From the NCBI RefSeq assembly GCF_000296855.1, contig NZ_CAKC01000024.1, positions 1 through 43,603 on the forward strand: 43,603 nt of DNA, read 5' to 3'. The notes under the pieces were generated by a model. The model worked only from the letters and a program-made list of their open reading frames with translations. It was not told where the DNA came from and searched no databases. This DNA is from Lactobacillus gigeriorum DSM 23908 = CRBIP 24.85. GTDB taxonomy: Bacteria > Bacillota > Bacilli > Lactobacillales > Lactobacillaceae. The translations under genes were made by a program, and so were the position numbers. Of this stretch, positions 32,403-40,699 are shown piece by piece (the first letter of the stretch is position 1; each line of letters opens with the position of its first letter).

Positions 32403-34220
32403 ATGAAGAACGGCAAATATTTTGAACAGGCAGAAGGTATTGATCGGCCGATAAACTTATCGATTGAAATTAACAATGGTAAGATTGTAAAAATTGCTAG
32501 CGAAAGCAATAACATTTCAGATCTCGAAAAAAATACGCTTGATAAGATGACTAACAGAATTATAGAAAAACAATCGGTTAGTGTTGATGTTGTTTCAGGA
32601 GCAACGGTTTCAAGTAAGGGTATTTTAGCTGCAACTAAGCAAGCTATCGTTGATGCTGAAGGAAATCCTGAAAACTTTGAAAAAACTAGTATGCAAAAGT
32701 CAGACGTAGAAGAAAAAGGCGATTACCAAAAGTGGATCAAAAAGCCCGAAAAGATTGCTAAGACAATAGACACTGACTTAGCAATCGTGGGTAGCGGAAT
32801 TGCAGGCTTGGCAGCAGCCGTACAAGCTGGTGAAGATCATGTTAAGACTATTGTTTTAGAGAAAAATGGCTTTGTTGGTGGAAATGGTTCCGGAGTTGAG
32901 GGCATGCTTGGAGCTGAAACTAAGATGCAGAAAGCTGCTGGAATAACTTTCGCCAAAGAAGAAGTAGTTAAGAATGAGCTAGAAACTATTCAATATCAAG
33001 CAGATGGTTCTTTTTGGGTAGATTTGGTAGGTCACACCGCTGATAATATTGATTGGTTAATCAAAAATGGCGTTCAATTTGAAGCAGTTGACGATTATCA
33101 CCATACTTGTCCCTTGCCAACGTTTCACTGGTTTAAAGATGGAAGAGGTGCCACAGGATATATCCCATATATGAAGAAACGAGCATTAGAACTTGGCGTT
33201 GAGATACTAACGAGTTCACCAGCGATTGGGTTAATTTATGACCAAGGCGTAGTAAAAGGAGTTTACGCAAAAATTGAAGATGATGTTGTGCAAATTAACT
33301 CTAAAGCAGTAATTTTTGCCTCAGGTGGATTTGGACAAGATCGAGAATTAGTTGCTAGAGAAGGCTGGAATGTTGACAATATGCTGATCGTTGGGATGAC
33401 AGGTTCTACAGGGGATGCCTATAAGATGGCGATGGCTGTTGGAGCAAAAGATACCTTACAGAATTCTGCGCCATTGATCACCAATTTTGTAAAAGCATTG
33501 CCACTAGGAAATGGTCGAGATTTACTAGCAGGTGGGCCTGCTTTATGGGTAAATCAAGATGGAGTTAGATTTACTGATGAGAGCATTACCGATCGGAATG
33601 CAATTTTACAATCTCAACCGTTTAAGTCAATCAAAAATGGATATCTTGTTTTTAACCGTAAAATGTTTGCGGAATATGAGGACAACTTGCAAGATCTCTC
33701 ATTAGAAGAACAAAAGAGCATGAAGGGAATTGATGAATTAAATCATCATGACCGTGAACAAGCTCTTAGAATTTTAGATCGATGCGTAAAAACTAATGAA
33801 AGCAATTCTTTGTTTGAAGCAGATAGTTTAGAAGAACTAGCTGATCGCATAGGACTGCCAAAGAAAGCTTTTGTTGATCAAGTTCATCGCTACAATGAAT
33901 TCTGCAAACAAGGAGAAGATCACGAATTTGGCAAGGAGCAAAAGTATTTGGTACCGATTGAAGAAGGACCATACTACATTGCTAGACTTGACCAGTCTTT
34001 AGCAATTTCAATCGGCGGAATTGGTGAGAATAGAAACTTTGAAGTAATCGATAACAACTGGAACAAGATCCCTGGACTGTATGCTGCCGGAATTGATAGT
34101 GCCATGCAATATAAGAATATTTATACCATTAATTTAGGTGGCTCATGTTGTGCGCATTGTGTAAATTCAGGACGTTATTCGGTAAAGAATGCAGAAAAGT
34201 ATCTTCAAAATATGAATTAG
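32403..34220 (+). CDS. Fumarate-reductase-like flavoprotein (FMN_bind plus FAD domains)
   Basis: The 605-aa protein has an N-terminal FMN_bind domain with the attachment motif DVVSGATVSS (about residues 62-71), and then an FAD_binding_2 domain beginning DTDLAIVGSGIAGLAAAVQA and EKNGFVGGNGSGVEG. The tail, ISIGGIGENRNFEVIDNN then LYAAGIDSAMQYKNIYTINL, resembles relatives that reduce unsaturated organic acids. It lacks a signal peptide. The next gene starts 1 bp after its stop, so the two are co-expressed. The substrate is unknown; hydroxycinnamates, urocanate, fumarate and shikimate-derived enoates are the family options. Confidence 0.87.
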   Translation: MKNGKYFEQAEGIDRPINLSIEINNGKIVKIASESNNISDLEKNTLDKMTNRIIEKQSVSVDVVSGATVSSKGILAATKQAIVDAEGNPENFEKTSMQKSDVEEKGDYQKWIKKPEKIAKTIDTDLAIVGSGIAGLAAAVQAGEDHVKTIVLEKNGFVGGNGSGVEGMLGAETKMQKAAGITFAKEEVVKNELETIQYQADGSFWVDLVGHTADNIDWLIKNGVQFEAVDDYHHTCPLPTFHWFKDGRGATGYIPYMKKRALELGVEILTSSPAIGLIYDQGVVKGVYAKIEDDVVQINSKAVIFASGGFGQDRELVAREGWNVDNMLIVGMTGSTGDAYKMAMAVGAKDTLQNSAPLITNFVKALPLGNGRDLLAGGPALWVNQDGVRFTDESITDRNAILQSQPFKSIKNGYLVFNRKMFAEYEDNLQDLSLEEQKSMKGIDELNHHDREQALRILDRCVKTNESNSLFEADSLEELADRIGLPKKAFVDQVHRYNEFCKQGEDHEFGKEQKYLVPIEEGPYYIARLDQSLAISIGGIGENRNFEVIDNNWNKIPGLYAAGIDSAMQYKNIYTINLGGSCCAHCVNSGRYSVKNAEKYLQNMN

Positions 34221-34221
34221 A

Positions 34222-36354
34222 ATGGTAGAAAAAATGACTAAATACATCCCAGCAAGTTATGAAAGTAAGGCGTTAGCACACAATTCGTCAATTACTGTAA
34301 AAACTAAGTTCAACGAAAGTAAGTTGACCGCTATACAAATTATTCCGGAAGAAGTAAATGCAATTTTTAATCAACAAGCAGTTGAAAAAATGCAAGAAGA
34401 AGCAATAGACTGTCAATCTCCAGAACTAGATGTGATTACTGGCGCAACGGAATCAAGTAGCGCAGTCAAAAGAGCATTAAAGGATTGTTTTGCCAAAGCT
34501 AGTGGCAAGGAAATGCGCCATGCTAAAACTTTAAAAGATGGAACCTATCAAGCCTCAGCTCCATCGTATGGATTTATGTATCCAATGACTGGCGAAGTAA
34601 CATTTCAGGACAATAAAATTAAAGACATCAATATCACAAAAGAGTCGGATTCCTTAACTTCTCAATGGTTTGAAGTTGCAAAAGAAAAAATGATTCCAAG
34701 AATAATTAAGAATCAGTCATTAGATACCGGCGTAGTTACAGGAGCTTCGGCTTCATCAGTAGCAATCAGATCAATTACGGAAAAGGCAATTGCAAAAGCT
34801 GGGGGAGACGTCAATGATTGGCACATTCCTGTTTCTACTAAAACTGATACTGTCATTTTAAAAGACTATGATGTAATCGTTGTAGGACTAGGTGGCTCAG
34901 GAGTTTTAAGTTATTGTGCAGCTGCTAAGTCTGGAGCAAAAGTTTTTGGTATCGAAGCAGCAGGTGCTATTGGTGGTAATTCCGTTTCAACTTTTGGACC
35001 AATGGTGGTTAATTCCAAAGAATTAAATGCAAAATATAATAATGGTCAAGATAATATCGATCCAGCTGACCTCTACAAAACTTGGATAAAATATGTTGGT
35101 AGTGATAGCAAAGCTGAAGTTATCAAAACCGCAATTGATCAGTGTGGACCAGCCATTGACTATTACATCAAAAATTTTGGCTTTAGTTTTGATGGCGTTT
35201 TTCCAGGAGCTCCAGTAGGAGGATTCTTGCCATCATTTGTTAGAAAAGACTGGACTAAAGAATGGATCATTTATACTGCAGACAAGGATAATAAAAAGTG
35301 GTATATTTCTGGTCCTGACCACGCCTTTCAGTTTGAAAATGCTTTAGAAAAAGCTAAGAAAATGAATCCTAACAATGATTATAAAGTTGAACTTCGTGCT
35401 AAAAAGTTATTGACAGATGATGCTGGGAAAATCATTGGAGTGAAAGCCAAATATTATGATGGAACGATTTATCAGATCTATGCAAAGAGCGTTATTTTAG
35501 CAAGTGGTGGATTTATTGGAAATGCTCAAATGATGAAGGAAGTATATGGCGCTGATTGTCATGTTTTTGGTAGTACTACTGCCAAGGGTGATGGGATAAG
35601 AATGGCACGTGAATTAGGTGCAGATACCTATGCTCTAAAAACATTACCGATGATACATATTTCTCAGGTGCCATATATTATCAGAGATAATTCTTTAAGT
35701 GCAGATCAAAAAGCGATTTTATCAGCATTAGCTACAACTCCTGATGCTATTCAGATCGATGAAACTGGGACTATATTAGGTTCTAAAGATGACACAGGTA
35801 CAACTAATTCGGACTTAAAGATTCAAACTGCCTTTGCTCCAGGATTTCACTATTATAATGCATATTCTCAAGATGAAATAGATCAGATAAGAGAGCACGG
35901 TTTGTCTGAAATAACTACAAAAATAAATATTTTTGCAATAGGACAAGGTGGGAAGATGCCTGTAGCTAATACTCCAATCAGAGATATTGATAAAATTATT
36001 GATCAAACAATCAAGCATAGAAATGCTTGGAAGGGTACAGTTCGTGAAATCGCAGAGTTGTTAAATATGGATCAAGCAAAGCTAGAAAAAGCTTTAGGAA
36101 GTAAGAATGGACTATTTTATCTTTTTGAAAATGCTGCTTATGCATACGCGACTTGCGGTGGTTTGAATATAAATGAAAAGATGAATGTCTTGAGAAAGGA
36201 TGGTTCTGTGATTGATAACCTTTTTGCAGTAGGCCAAGATTCTGAAGGTGTAGAAAATAAAAATGGCGAAGCCTATACTCCATGGGGTGGGCAGGCACAG
36301 GCGTGGACTTTTGTCTCTGGGAAAATTGCCGGAGAAAATGTAGCTAGCTTATAA
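34222..36354 (+). CDS. Fumarate-reductase-like flavoprotein with two FMN-binding domains
   Basis: The 710-aa protein has two tandem FMN_bind modules (about residues 15-92 and 103-190) with separate attachment motifs, DVITGATESS and GVVTGASASS. The FAD domain follows (DYDVIVVGLGGSGVLSYCAA, then EAAGAIGGNSVSTFGPMV). Only one module is usual, so this could carry two covalent FMNs plus FAD as an internal electron wire. The C-terminal VGQDSEGVENKNGEAYTPWG differs from the upstream paralogue, suggesting a different substrate. ATG 34222 overlaps no clear RBS and ATG 34234 is possible. Translation is probably coupled to the preceding gene. Confidence 0.86.
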   Translation: MVEKMTKYIPASYESKALAHNSSITVKTKFNESKLTAIQIIPEEVNAIFNQQAVEKMQEEAIDCQSPELDVITGATESSSAVKRALKDCFAKASGKEMRHAKTLKDGTYQASAPSYGFMYPMTGEVTFQDNKIKDINITKESDSLTSQWFEVAKEKMIPRIIKNQSLDTGVVTGASASSVAIRSITEKAIAKAGGDVNDWHIPVSTKTDTVILKDYDVIVVGLGGSGVLSYCAAAKSGAKVFGIEAAGAIGGNSVSTFGPMVVNSKELNAKYNNGQDNIDPADLYKTWIKYVGSDSKAEVIKTAIDQCGPAIDYYIKNFGFSFDGVFPGAPVGGFLPSFVRKDWTKEWIIYTADKDNKKWYISGPDHAFQFENALEKAKKMNPNNDYKVELRAKKLLTDDAGKIIGVKAKYYDGTIYQIYAKSVILASGGFIGNAQMMKEVYGADCHVFGSTTAKGDGIRMARELGADTYALKTLPMIHISQVPYIIRDNSLSADQKAILSALATTPDAIQIDETGTILGSKDDTGTTNSDLKIQTAFAPGFHYYNAYSQDEIDQIREHGLSEITTKINIFAIGQGGKMPVANTPIRDIDKIIDQTIKHRNAWKGTVREIAELLNMDQAKLEKALGSKNGLFYLFENAAYAYATCGGLNINEKMNVLRKDGSVIDNLFAVGQDSEGVENKNGEAYTPWGGQAQAWTFVSGKIAGENVASL

Positions 36355-36418
36355 ATAGATTGATATAAGAATTGGGATTTGATATTTTAGAAGAAAATAA
36401 TTAATCAAGGAGCTAACC

Positions 36419-36760
36419 ATGTCCAACCCAACCAACATTAAAATATCAGACCTAGAAGCATACCTAGGCGATCTCTACCAAAACATTCAAAGTGATCAAA
36501 GCTTATTTATGAAGTTGATCGAAGAGATCGGCGAGGTAGCAGAAGTTTTAAATAAAAAAACTGGCAGAAAAGATTCCCACGGAGAAGATTTGCAAGAGCA
36601 GCTTGGTAATGAATTAGCTGATGTAATCCACTATGTGGTTGCGATTGCTGCCTGGAATAACTTGGATCTGAATAAGGTAATTTTGGAAAAAGATAGGGCA
36701 GCATCTATCAAATACCATCATCATAACTTAGAGGAATTTATTGCTAAATCCGGTAAATAA
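36419..36760 (+). CDS. MazG-like nucleotide pyrophosphohydrolase
   Basis: The 113-aa all-alpha protein has the MazG signature: EEIGEVAEVL (EExxE) at about residues 37-46, and GNELADVIHYVVAIAAW (ExxD). These acidic residues bind Mg and hydrolyse nucleoside triphosphates to monophosphates, a house-cleaning role. It is short, a single-domain form. AAGGAG lies just before the ATG, and it has its own terminator. Confidence 0.87.
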   Translation: MSNPTNIKISDLEAYLGDLYQNIQSDQSLFMKLIEEIGEVAEVLNKKTGRKDSHGEDLQEQLGNELADVIHYVVAIAAWNNLDLNKVILEKDRAASIKYHHHNLEEFIAKSGK

Positions 36761-36762
36761 AG

Positions 36763-36810
36763 AAACGTGTACCTATTCTGTGTTTAACAGATCTTAGTAC
36801 ACGTTTTTTA
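36763..36810. terminator. Bidirectional terminator between mazG-like and secreted protein genes
   Basis: AAACGTGTAC (36763-36772) pairs with GTACACGTTT (36797-36806), with an inner CTGT/ACAG stem, followed by six T. The minus-strand gene ends at 36815. Confidence 0.85.
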
Positions 36811-36814
36811 TAAA

Positions 36815-37468
36815 CTATTGCTGGATATAGTCGCCGATGCTTTGGGCAGCATTGCTGATTTTATTGAATTGATTTTCAAAAGCTTGGCTTGATACTAATG
36901 GGGTTCCACTAGAAGTAGTAATGCCTAATTCACTCATTAATGCTCTTTCTGCCTGGTCGCGAGCTGCTCCAGTAAGTGATTTAACGATATCCCATTTTTC
37001 AAGATAACCAGCACCTGCTGGGAAGCCACTAAATGCGGGTTCGCTTGTCGTATTAACCACATTTTGTGTACTTGTACTTGGGCTTGTTTCAGTTTGGGTT
37101 TGCGTGGTAGATGCTGAACTTGTGGCATTAGTGCTAGCCTTTGCATTCTCGAACCAACCATTGTGCTTTTTGACAACCAAGGCTTTCTTAGAAGTTGGAC
37201 TTAAGAAAATGATCCAACTATTTTTATTACCCTTTTTAACATAAACTTGAGTACCAACGGTTAAATATTTTTTGCTCAAGAGTTTACCTTTTTTTGAATA
37301 TTGGTAGTAAGGAATACGTTTGGTAACAGTGACTAACTTTTTATTACTGCCTTTGATTGCATGATAGATAATTTTATTAGTTGCGGCCGAAGCAACAGAT
37401 ACATTCGTTGCTGCCAAGGTGCCTGTCATAATGGTCGCAGCTAAGATAGAAATAATTTTTTTATTCAT
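36815..37468 (-). CDS. Exported protein with SLAP-like N-terminal module
   Basis: AGGAG stands before ATG 37468, so the 217-aa product starts MNKKIISILAATIMTGTLAA, a Sec signal with a cut after ASA (SVASA-ATNKI). The next 75 residues (KRIPYYQYSKKGKLLSKKYL, TVGTQVYVKKGNKNSWIIFL) look like the small beta modules (SLAP type) that hold lactobacillus proteins on the wall. A Ser/Thr/Gln linker (TSSASTTQTQTETSPSTSTQ) follows, and then a conserved-looking C-terminal domain (PAFSGFPAGAGYLEKWDIVK to SIGDYIQQ). It is surface-associated, with no LPXTG. Role unknown. Confidence 0.75.
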   Translation of the reverse strand: MNKKIISILAATIMTGTLAATNVSVASAATNKIIYHAIKGSNKKLVTVTKRIPYYQYSKKGKLLSKKYLTVGTQVYVKKGNKNSWIIFLSPTSKKALVVKKHNGWFENAKASTNATSSASTTQTQTETSPSTSTQNVVNTTSEPAFSGFPAGAGYLEKWDIVKSLTGAARDQAERALMSELGITTSSGTPLVSSQAFENQFNKISNAAQSIGDYIQQ

Positions 37469-37599
37469 AATTTTACTCCTATAGTTATATTTTATCATTG
37501 TAAAAATAATGTGATCAGAAAATTTATTATGACGAAATCTAAGCAAAACTGACTAAGTCCTGCTATGCTAAATAGTATGAATAGCAAAGGAACGATTCT

Positions 37600-38274
37600 A
37601 TGACAATTGAAGAGCAAGTATTTTACAAAAAAAGATTGAAAATTGACCAACTTCTTGCATATGGTTTTCACTTAATTGATGGTGCCTATCATTTTAAAAC
37701 TACTTTTATGAATGGCGCTTTTAGAGCAATGATAACCGTATCGAAAAAGGGTGAAATCAGTGGAAAAGTGATCGATGTGCTGAATGATGAAGAATACGCC
37801 CAATTAAGAATTGATAGTCTCACGGGAGCATATGTTAGCCAAGTTAGGGATAAATATCGGCAGCTGTTAGCAGATATTGCAGAAAAATGTGCTGAAGATA
37901 TTTTATTTAAGTCGGCACAAGCAAATCGGATCACTGAGATGATCAAAGAACAGTTTAAAGTTTTGCCCGATTTTCCATGGGGTCAAAAACAGTATCAAAG
38001 CTACGGTACTTTTAGACATGTCGAGTCACGTAAATGGTTTGCGCTAATCATGGACGTTAAACGGGATGTGCTCCTTAAGGACGGGGATGAAAGTATTGTT
38101 GATATTATTAATTTAAAAGTTGATCCTGCAAAAAGTACGAGATTACTTAAGAGCAAAGGGATTTTTCCCGCTTATCACATGAACCATAAGACCTGGATTT
38201 CTGTAATGTTGGATGAAAGCTTAGCAGATCAAGAAATTATGGATTTGATAGCTGACAGTTTTGCACTTACCTAG
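37600..38274 (+). CDS. YjbR/MmcQ-fold protein with extra N-terminal domain
   Basis: The 224-aa protein has an N-terminal domain (MTIEEQVFYKKRLKIDQLLA to about residue 105) and a C-terminal YjbR-type domain: PDFPWGQKQYQSYGTFRHVE, SRKWFALIMDVKRD, INLKVDPAKSTRLLKSKG, IFPAYHMNHKTWISVMLDES. YjbR proteins have a CyaY-like fold and may bind DNA; their role is unclear. AAAGGAA precedes the ATG. It is 34 bp upstream of the helveticin-like gene on the same strand, so the two may be co-transcribed. Confidence 0.78.
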   Translation: MTIEEQVFYKKRLKIDQLLAYGFHLIDGAYHFKTTFMNGAFRAMITVSKKGEISGKVIDVLNDEEYAQLRIDSLTGAYVSQVRDKYRQLLADIAEKCAEDILFKSAQANRITEMIKEQFKVLPDFPWGQKQYQSYGTFRHVESRKWFALIMDVKRDVLLKDGDESIVDIINLKVDPAKSTRLLKSKGIFPAYHMNHKTWISVMLDESLADQEIMDLIADSFALT

Positions 38275-38308
38275 TTGGGATGCGTAGGATTTTTACCAAG
38301 GAAAAACA

Positions 38309-39265
38309 ATGAAACAGTTAAGGGAAATAACGAAGGTTAGAATTGAAGCAAGTTCTGATTTGAACACAGGTTATCGGGCCGTAGTGCAAAAAGGAAATGT
38401 AGGAACTAAATACATTTATGCTTTGCAACTGCGGAAATCTCAACATGAAACTTATGTGTTGCGTGGTAATCGCAAAAAAGTCGCTAAACCAATTTTGATT
38501 TTAACCAATCAAGCGGCTGGCCACACGCAAACTTGGGAATATGCCGAAAGAGCAGGACAATGGTTTATCGGAACTAAGCCTGGGAAAGGCAATTGGGCTA
38601 AACAAATTGCCCGAGTCGATCTTGACGTTGTTTCTAAAAATCACAAGAGCAATACTGATTTTCCTCGTTTGGCATATTTAAATCGGGCAGGAAAAACTTC
38701 GTTTGCTGGGGACTTAATGACTCATGCCGAAGTAGCAGTGTCACCGGATTATCGGCAACTTTTGTTGATGACGCTTGAAAATAAGCAGAAAGTACATTTT
38801 ACAATTTTTGATTTAAAGAAAATTAATGCCGAACTTGATACTATTGGATCAGATTTTATAAGTCTTGAAGATTTTCCATATTTGGAAAGTTTTACCATTT
38901 CCAATTTTTACGGTATCGGTGAAGAAGCTGTTGTAAATTCCATTCAGGGCATTGATCTCGATAACGAAGGAAATATTTATCTTTCTAGTCAAAGAGCACC
39001 ACAATTATCTGACGGAAAGTGGAAGTTACATCACAAACAGATTATAAAAATTCCCCATGATGCACGAAGCGAAAGCTTAGAATCCAACTGGCAAGCGGTC
39101 AATTTAAGTAAAATTAGTAAACTTGATCTTGCCGGGAAACATAGCGAGCTTGAAGGAATACAAATTATTGGAGAAGATCATTGTTATTTGACGGTTGCTT
39201 ACCATGAAGAGGTAGATGGTAGCAATAAGACGGTGTTAAATAAAATCTATAAATTATCCTGGTAA
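38309..39265 (+). CDS. Helveticin-J-family class III bacteriocin
   Basis: The 318-aa protein resembles helveticin J and related large heat-labile bacteriocins. It has the N-terminal YAVVQKGNVGTKYIYALQLR-like segment (here GYRAVVQKGNVGTKYIYALQ), YVLRGNRKK, HTQTWEYAERAGQWFIGTKP, and GKTSFAGDLMTHAEVAVSPD. A beta-propeller-like repeat pattern ends in GIDLDNEGNIYLSSQRAPQL. No Sec signal or double-glycine leader is visible, as in other family members. AAGGAA precedes the ATG. No dedicated immunity or transporter gene is adjacent apart from a small frameshifted ORF at 39453. Confidence 0.85.
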   Translation: MKQLREITKVRIEASSDLNTGYRAVVQKGNVGTKYIYALQLRKSQHETYVLRGNRKKVAKPILILTNQAAGHTQTWEYAERAGQWFIGTKPGKGNWAKQIARVDLDVVSKNHKSNTDFPRLAYLNRAGKTSFAGDLMTHAEVAVSPDYRQLLLMTLENKQKVHFTIFDLKKINAELDTIGSDFISLEDFPYLESFTISNFYGIGEEAVVNSIQGIDLDNEGNIYLSSQRAPQLSDGKWKLHHKQIIKIPHDARSESLESNWQAVNLSKISKLDLAGKHSELEGIQIIGEDHCYLTVAYHEEVDGSNKTVLNKIYKLSW

Positions 39266-39452
39266 GTACATATCTCGAATTTTTTTACTGAGTTTGAGGT
39301 ATGTTTTTTTGCTTTTTACAGGGAAAAGCACTTTATTTCTTAAGAAAAGGTAAAGATGTCGTTTTAAAAAATAGATTTGGCCTTTTTCTGCGTATCTAAT
39401 ATATGTAGGGGATAGTTTGCCTCTACTAATTTGTTACAGAAAGGTAGAATTT

Positions 39453-39672
39453 ATGGCAGAAAAAGACAGAATCGAAAAAGTGTTTTTTCAGCAGTGCTAA
39501 TGATGTACTGAGTTACATTAAAGAGACTATCAGTAGCCTTAGCGTTTCAACTTCTACCATTAATAATCTAGAGTTTGCCACGGCTGTTAGAAAAGACATT
39601 ATTTTTAATGTCTTCAAGACATTACTATCTGCTATTAGGGTAAATAAATATGGAGTAGTCATGGTTAACTAA
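39453..39672 (+). pseudogene. Small helical protein gene with frameshift in a T6 run
   Basis: AAAGG lies upstream of ATG 39453 (MAEKDRIEKV). The frame stops at 39501, but removing one T from the run 39483-39488 gives FFSSANDVLSYIKETISSLS then VSTSTINNLEFATAVRKDII, ending YGVVMVN at 39672. The restored 72-residue protein is charged and helical, with no signal peptide. I do not recognise it. Its place downstream of the bacteriocin gene makes an accessory or immunity role conceivable, but that is only context. Confidence 0.5.
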
Positions 39673-39760
39673 TTTACTTGCTTCAGCCTAAAAATTCAAA
39701 ACGAAAGTAAAATATAGGTAGAAACTTGATAGAAATCTGTTTAGTTTAAATCAAAATAGG

Positions 39761-39802
39761 GTGAGCCGTAAGAGTTAAACACTTTTGTGGCTTACTTTAT
39801 TT
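39761..39802 (+). terminator. Likely rho-independent terminator
   Basis: GTGAGCC (39761-39767) pairs with GGCTTAC (39789-39795) with one G-U pair, followed by TTTATTTTTA. Confidence 0.6.
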
Positions 39803-39881
39803 TTAAAGCTTTTTCTTTATCTTAGCTAAAAAAGATATTTTGCTTTTGATTCTTATGAAGAATAGAGATCAAGAGTAATAC

Positions 39882-39927
39882 TTACTTAAGTAAAAATAAT
39901 TACTTTTGTAATTACCTATGATATAAT
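39882..39927 (+). promoter_or_regulatory. mazEF promoter with two palindromic operators
   Basis: TTACTT (39900-39905), a 16-bp spacer and TATAAT (39922-39927). The perfect 12-bp palindrome TTACTTAAGTAA (39882-39893) lies just upstream, and the inverted repeat TAATTAC-N4-GTAATTA (39897-39914) covers the -35 and spacer. Both share the core TTAC/GTAA, as expected for MazE-MazF autorepression. Confidence 0.62.
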
Positions 39928-39954
39928 AATGAAAAAGGACAGGGGGCTGATTAT

Positions 39955-40203
39955 ATGAGTTTAGTTAAAGCTAGAATTCAAGGAAATGCTACGGTAGTAA
40001 CTATTCCTAAGTCATTTAACGTGAAGCCTGGCACTGAGTTTCGTTTCAAAAAAGGAAAAAATGGTACTTTGATTTTGTCTCCAAGTAAAAAAGTCCCTGA
40101 CACAATGGAAGAGCTTTTTAAAAATTGGCATGGAAAATATCAAACGCCAGACGATCTAAAAGATTGGGATAATGCCAAGCCAGTGGGGGAAGAATTATGG
40201 TAA
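39955..40203 (+). CDS. mazE: MazE-type antitoxin (SpoVT/AbrB-like)
   Basis: The 82-aa protein has an N-terminal swapped-hairpin DNA-binding domain (SLVKARIQGNATVVTIPKSF then NVKPGTEFRFKKGKNGTLIL). Its acidic C-terminal tail (DTMEELFKNWHGKYQTPDDL KDWDNAKPVGEELW in sequence) should neutralise the toxin. GGGGG precedes the ATG. The stop overlaps the mazF start by 7 bp. Palindromes in the promoter fit autoregulation. Confidence 0.87.
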   Translation: MSLVKARIQGNATVVTIPKSFNVKPGTEFRFKKGKNGTLILSPSKKVPDTMEELFKNWHGKYQTPDDLKDWDNAKPVGEELW

Positions 40204-40538
40204 AAATTCCTACAAGTGGAAACATCATCTATATTAATTTTGATCCATCTACGGGTGCCGAAATTCAAAAGCGTAGACCGGCAGTAGTAATCAGCAATGA
40301 TATACTAATGAAAACTTCACCCTTTGTGTGGGTAGTACCAATTTTTCATGGCTCGTTTAATGGTGAAAGCTATCCGCTTCATGTTCATTTAGATTCACGG
40401 ACACAAAGTGATGGAACAATATATGTAGAGCAACTAAAATCCTTTGATTTTAGCAGAAGAAAATGGGAATATATTGAACAATTACCGCCTGATTTATTAG
40501 ATGAGGTTCGCCAAAAAATCAAATTGGTAGTTTCCTAG
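40197..40538 (+). CDS. mazF: MazF/PemK-type endoribonuclease toxin
   Basis: The 113-aa protein is a typical MazF: IPTSGNIIYINFDPSTGAEI, then QKRRPAVVISND (RPxxVxS motif), VWVVPIF, and TIYVEQLKSFDFSRRKWEYI (the conserved QxxS/D block). It cuts mRNA at short sequence motifs when MazE is degraded. The reading frame is complete and I see no lesion. It overlaps mazE, so both are translated together. Confidence 0.9.
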   Translation: MVKIPTSGNIIYINFDPSTGAEIQKRRPAVVISNDILMKTSPFVWVVPIFHGSFNGESYPLHVHLDSRTQSDGTIYVEQLKSFDFSRRKWEYIEQLPPDLLDEVRQKIKLVVS

Positions 40539-40699
40539 AATTACAATTGAAGAAAAAATAAGTCTTACCAGTTGCGATCAATGTCATTAAGTTAAGGCAT
40601 TGACAAAGTGGATCTTCGCTTTTCAAGGCATTTATCGAATTTTTTTGTTCAGTAAGTATCTTTTTTGCTAGCACAAATAAGCTATCTAACGATAGCGCA

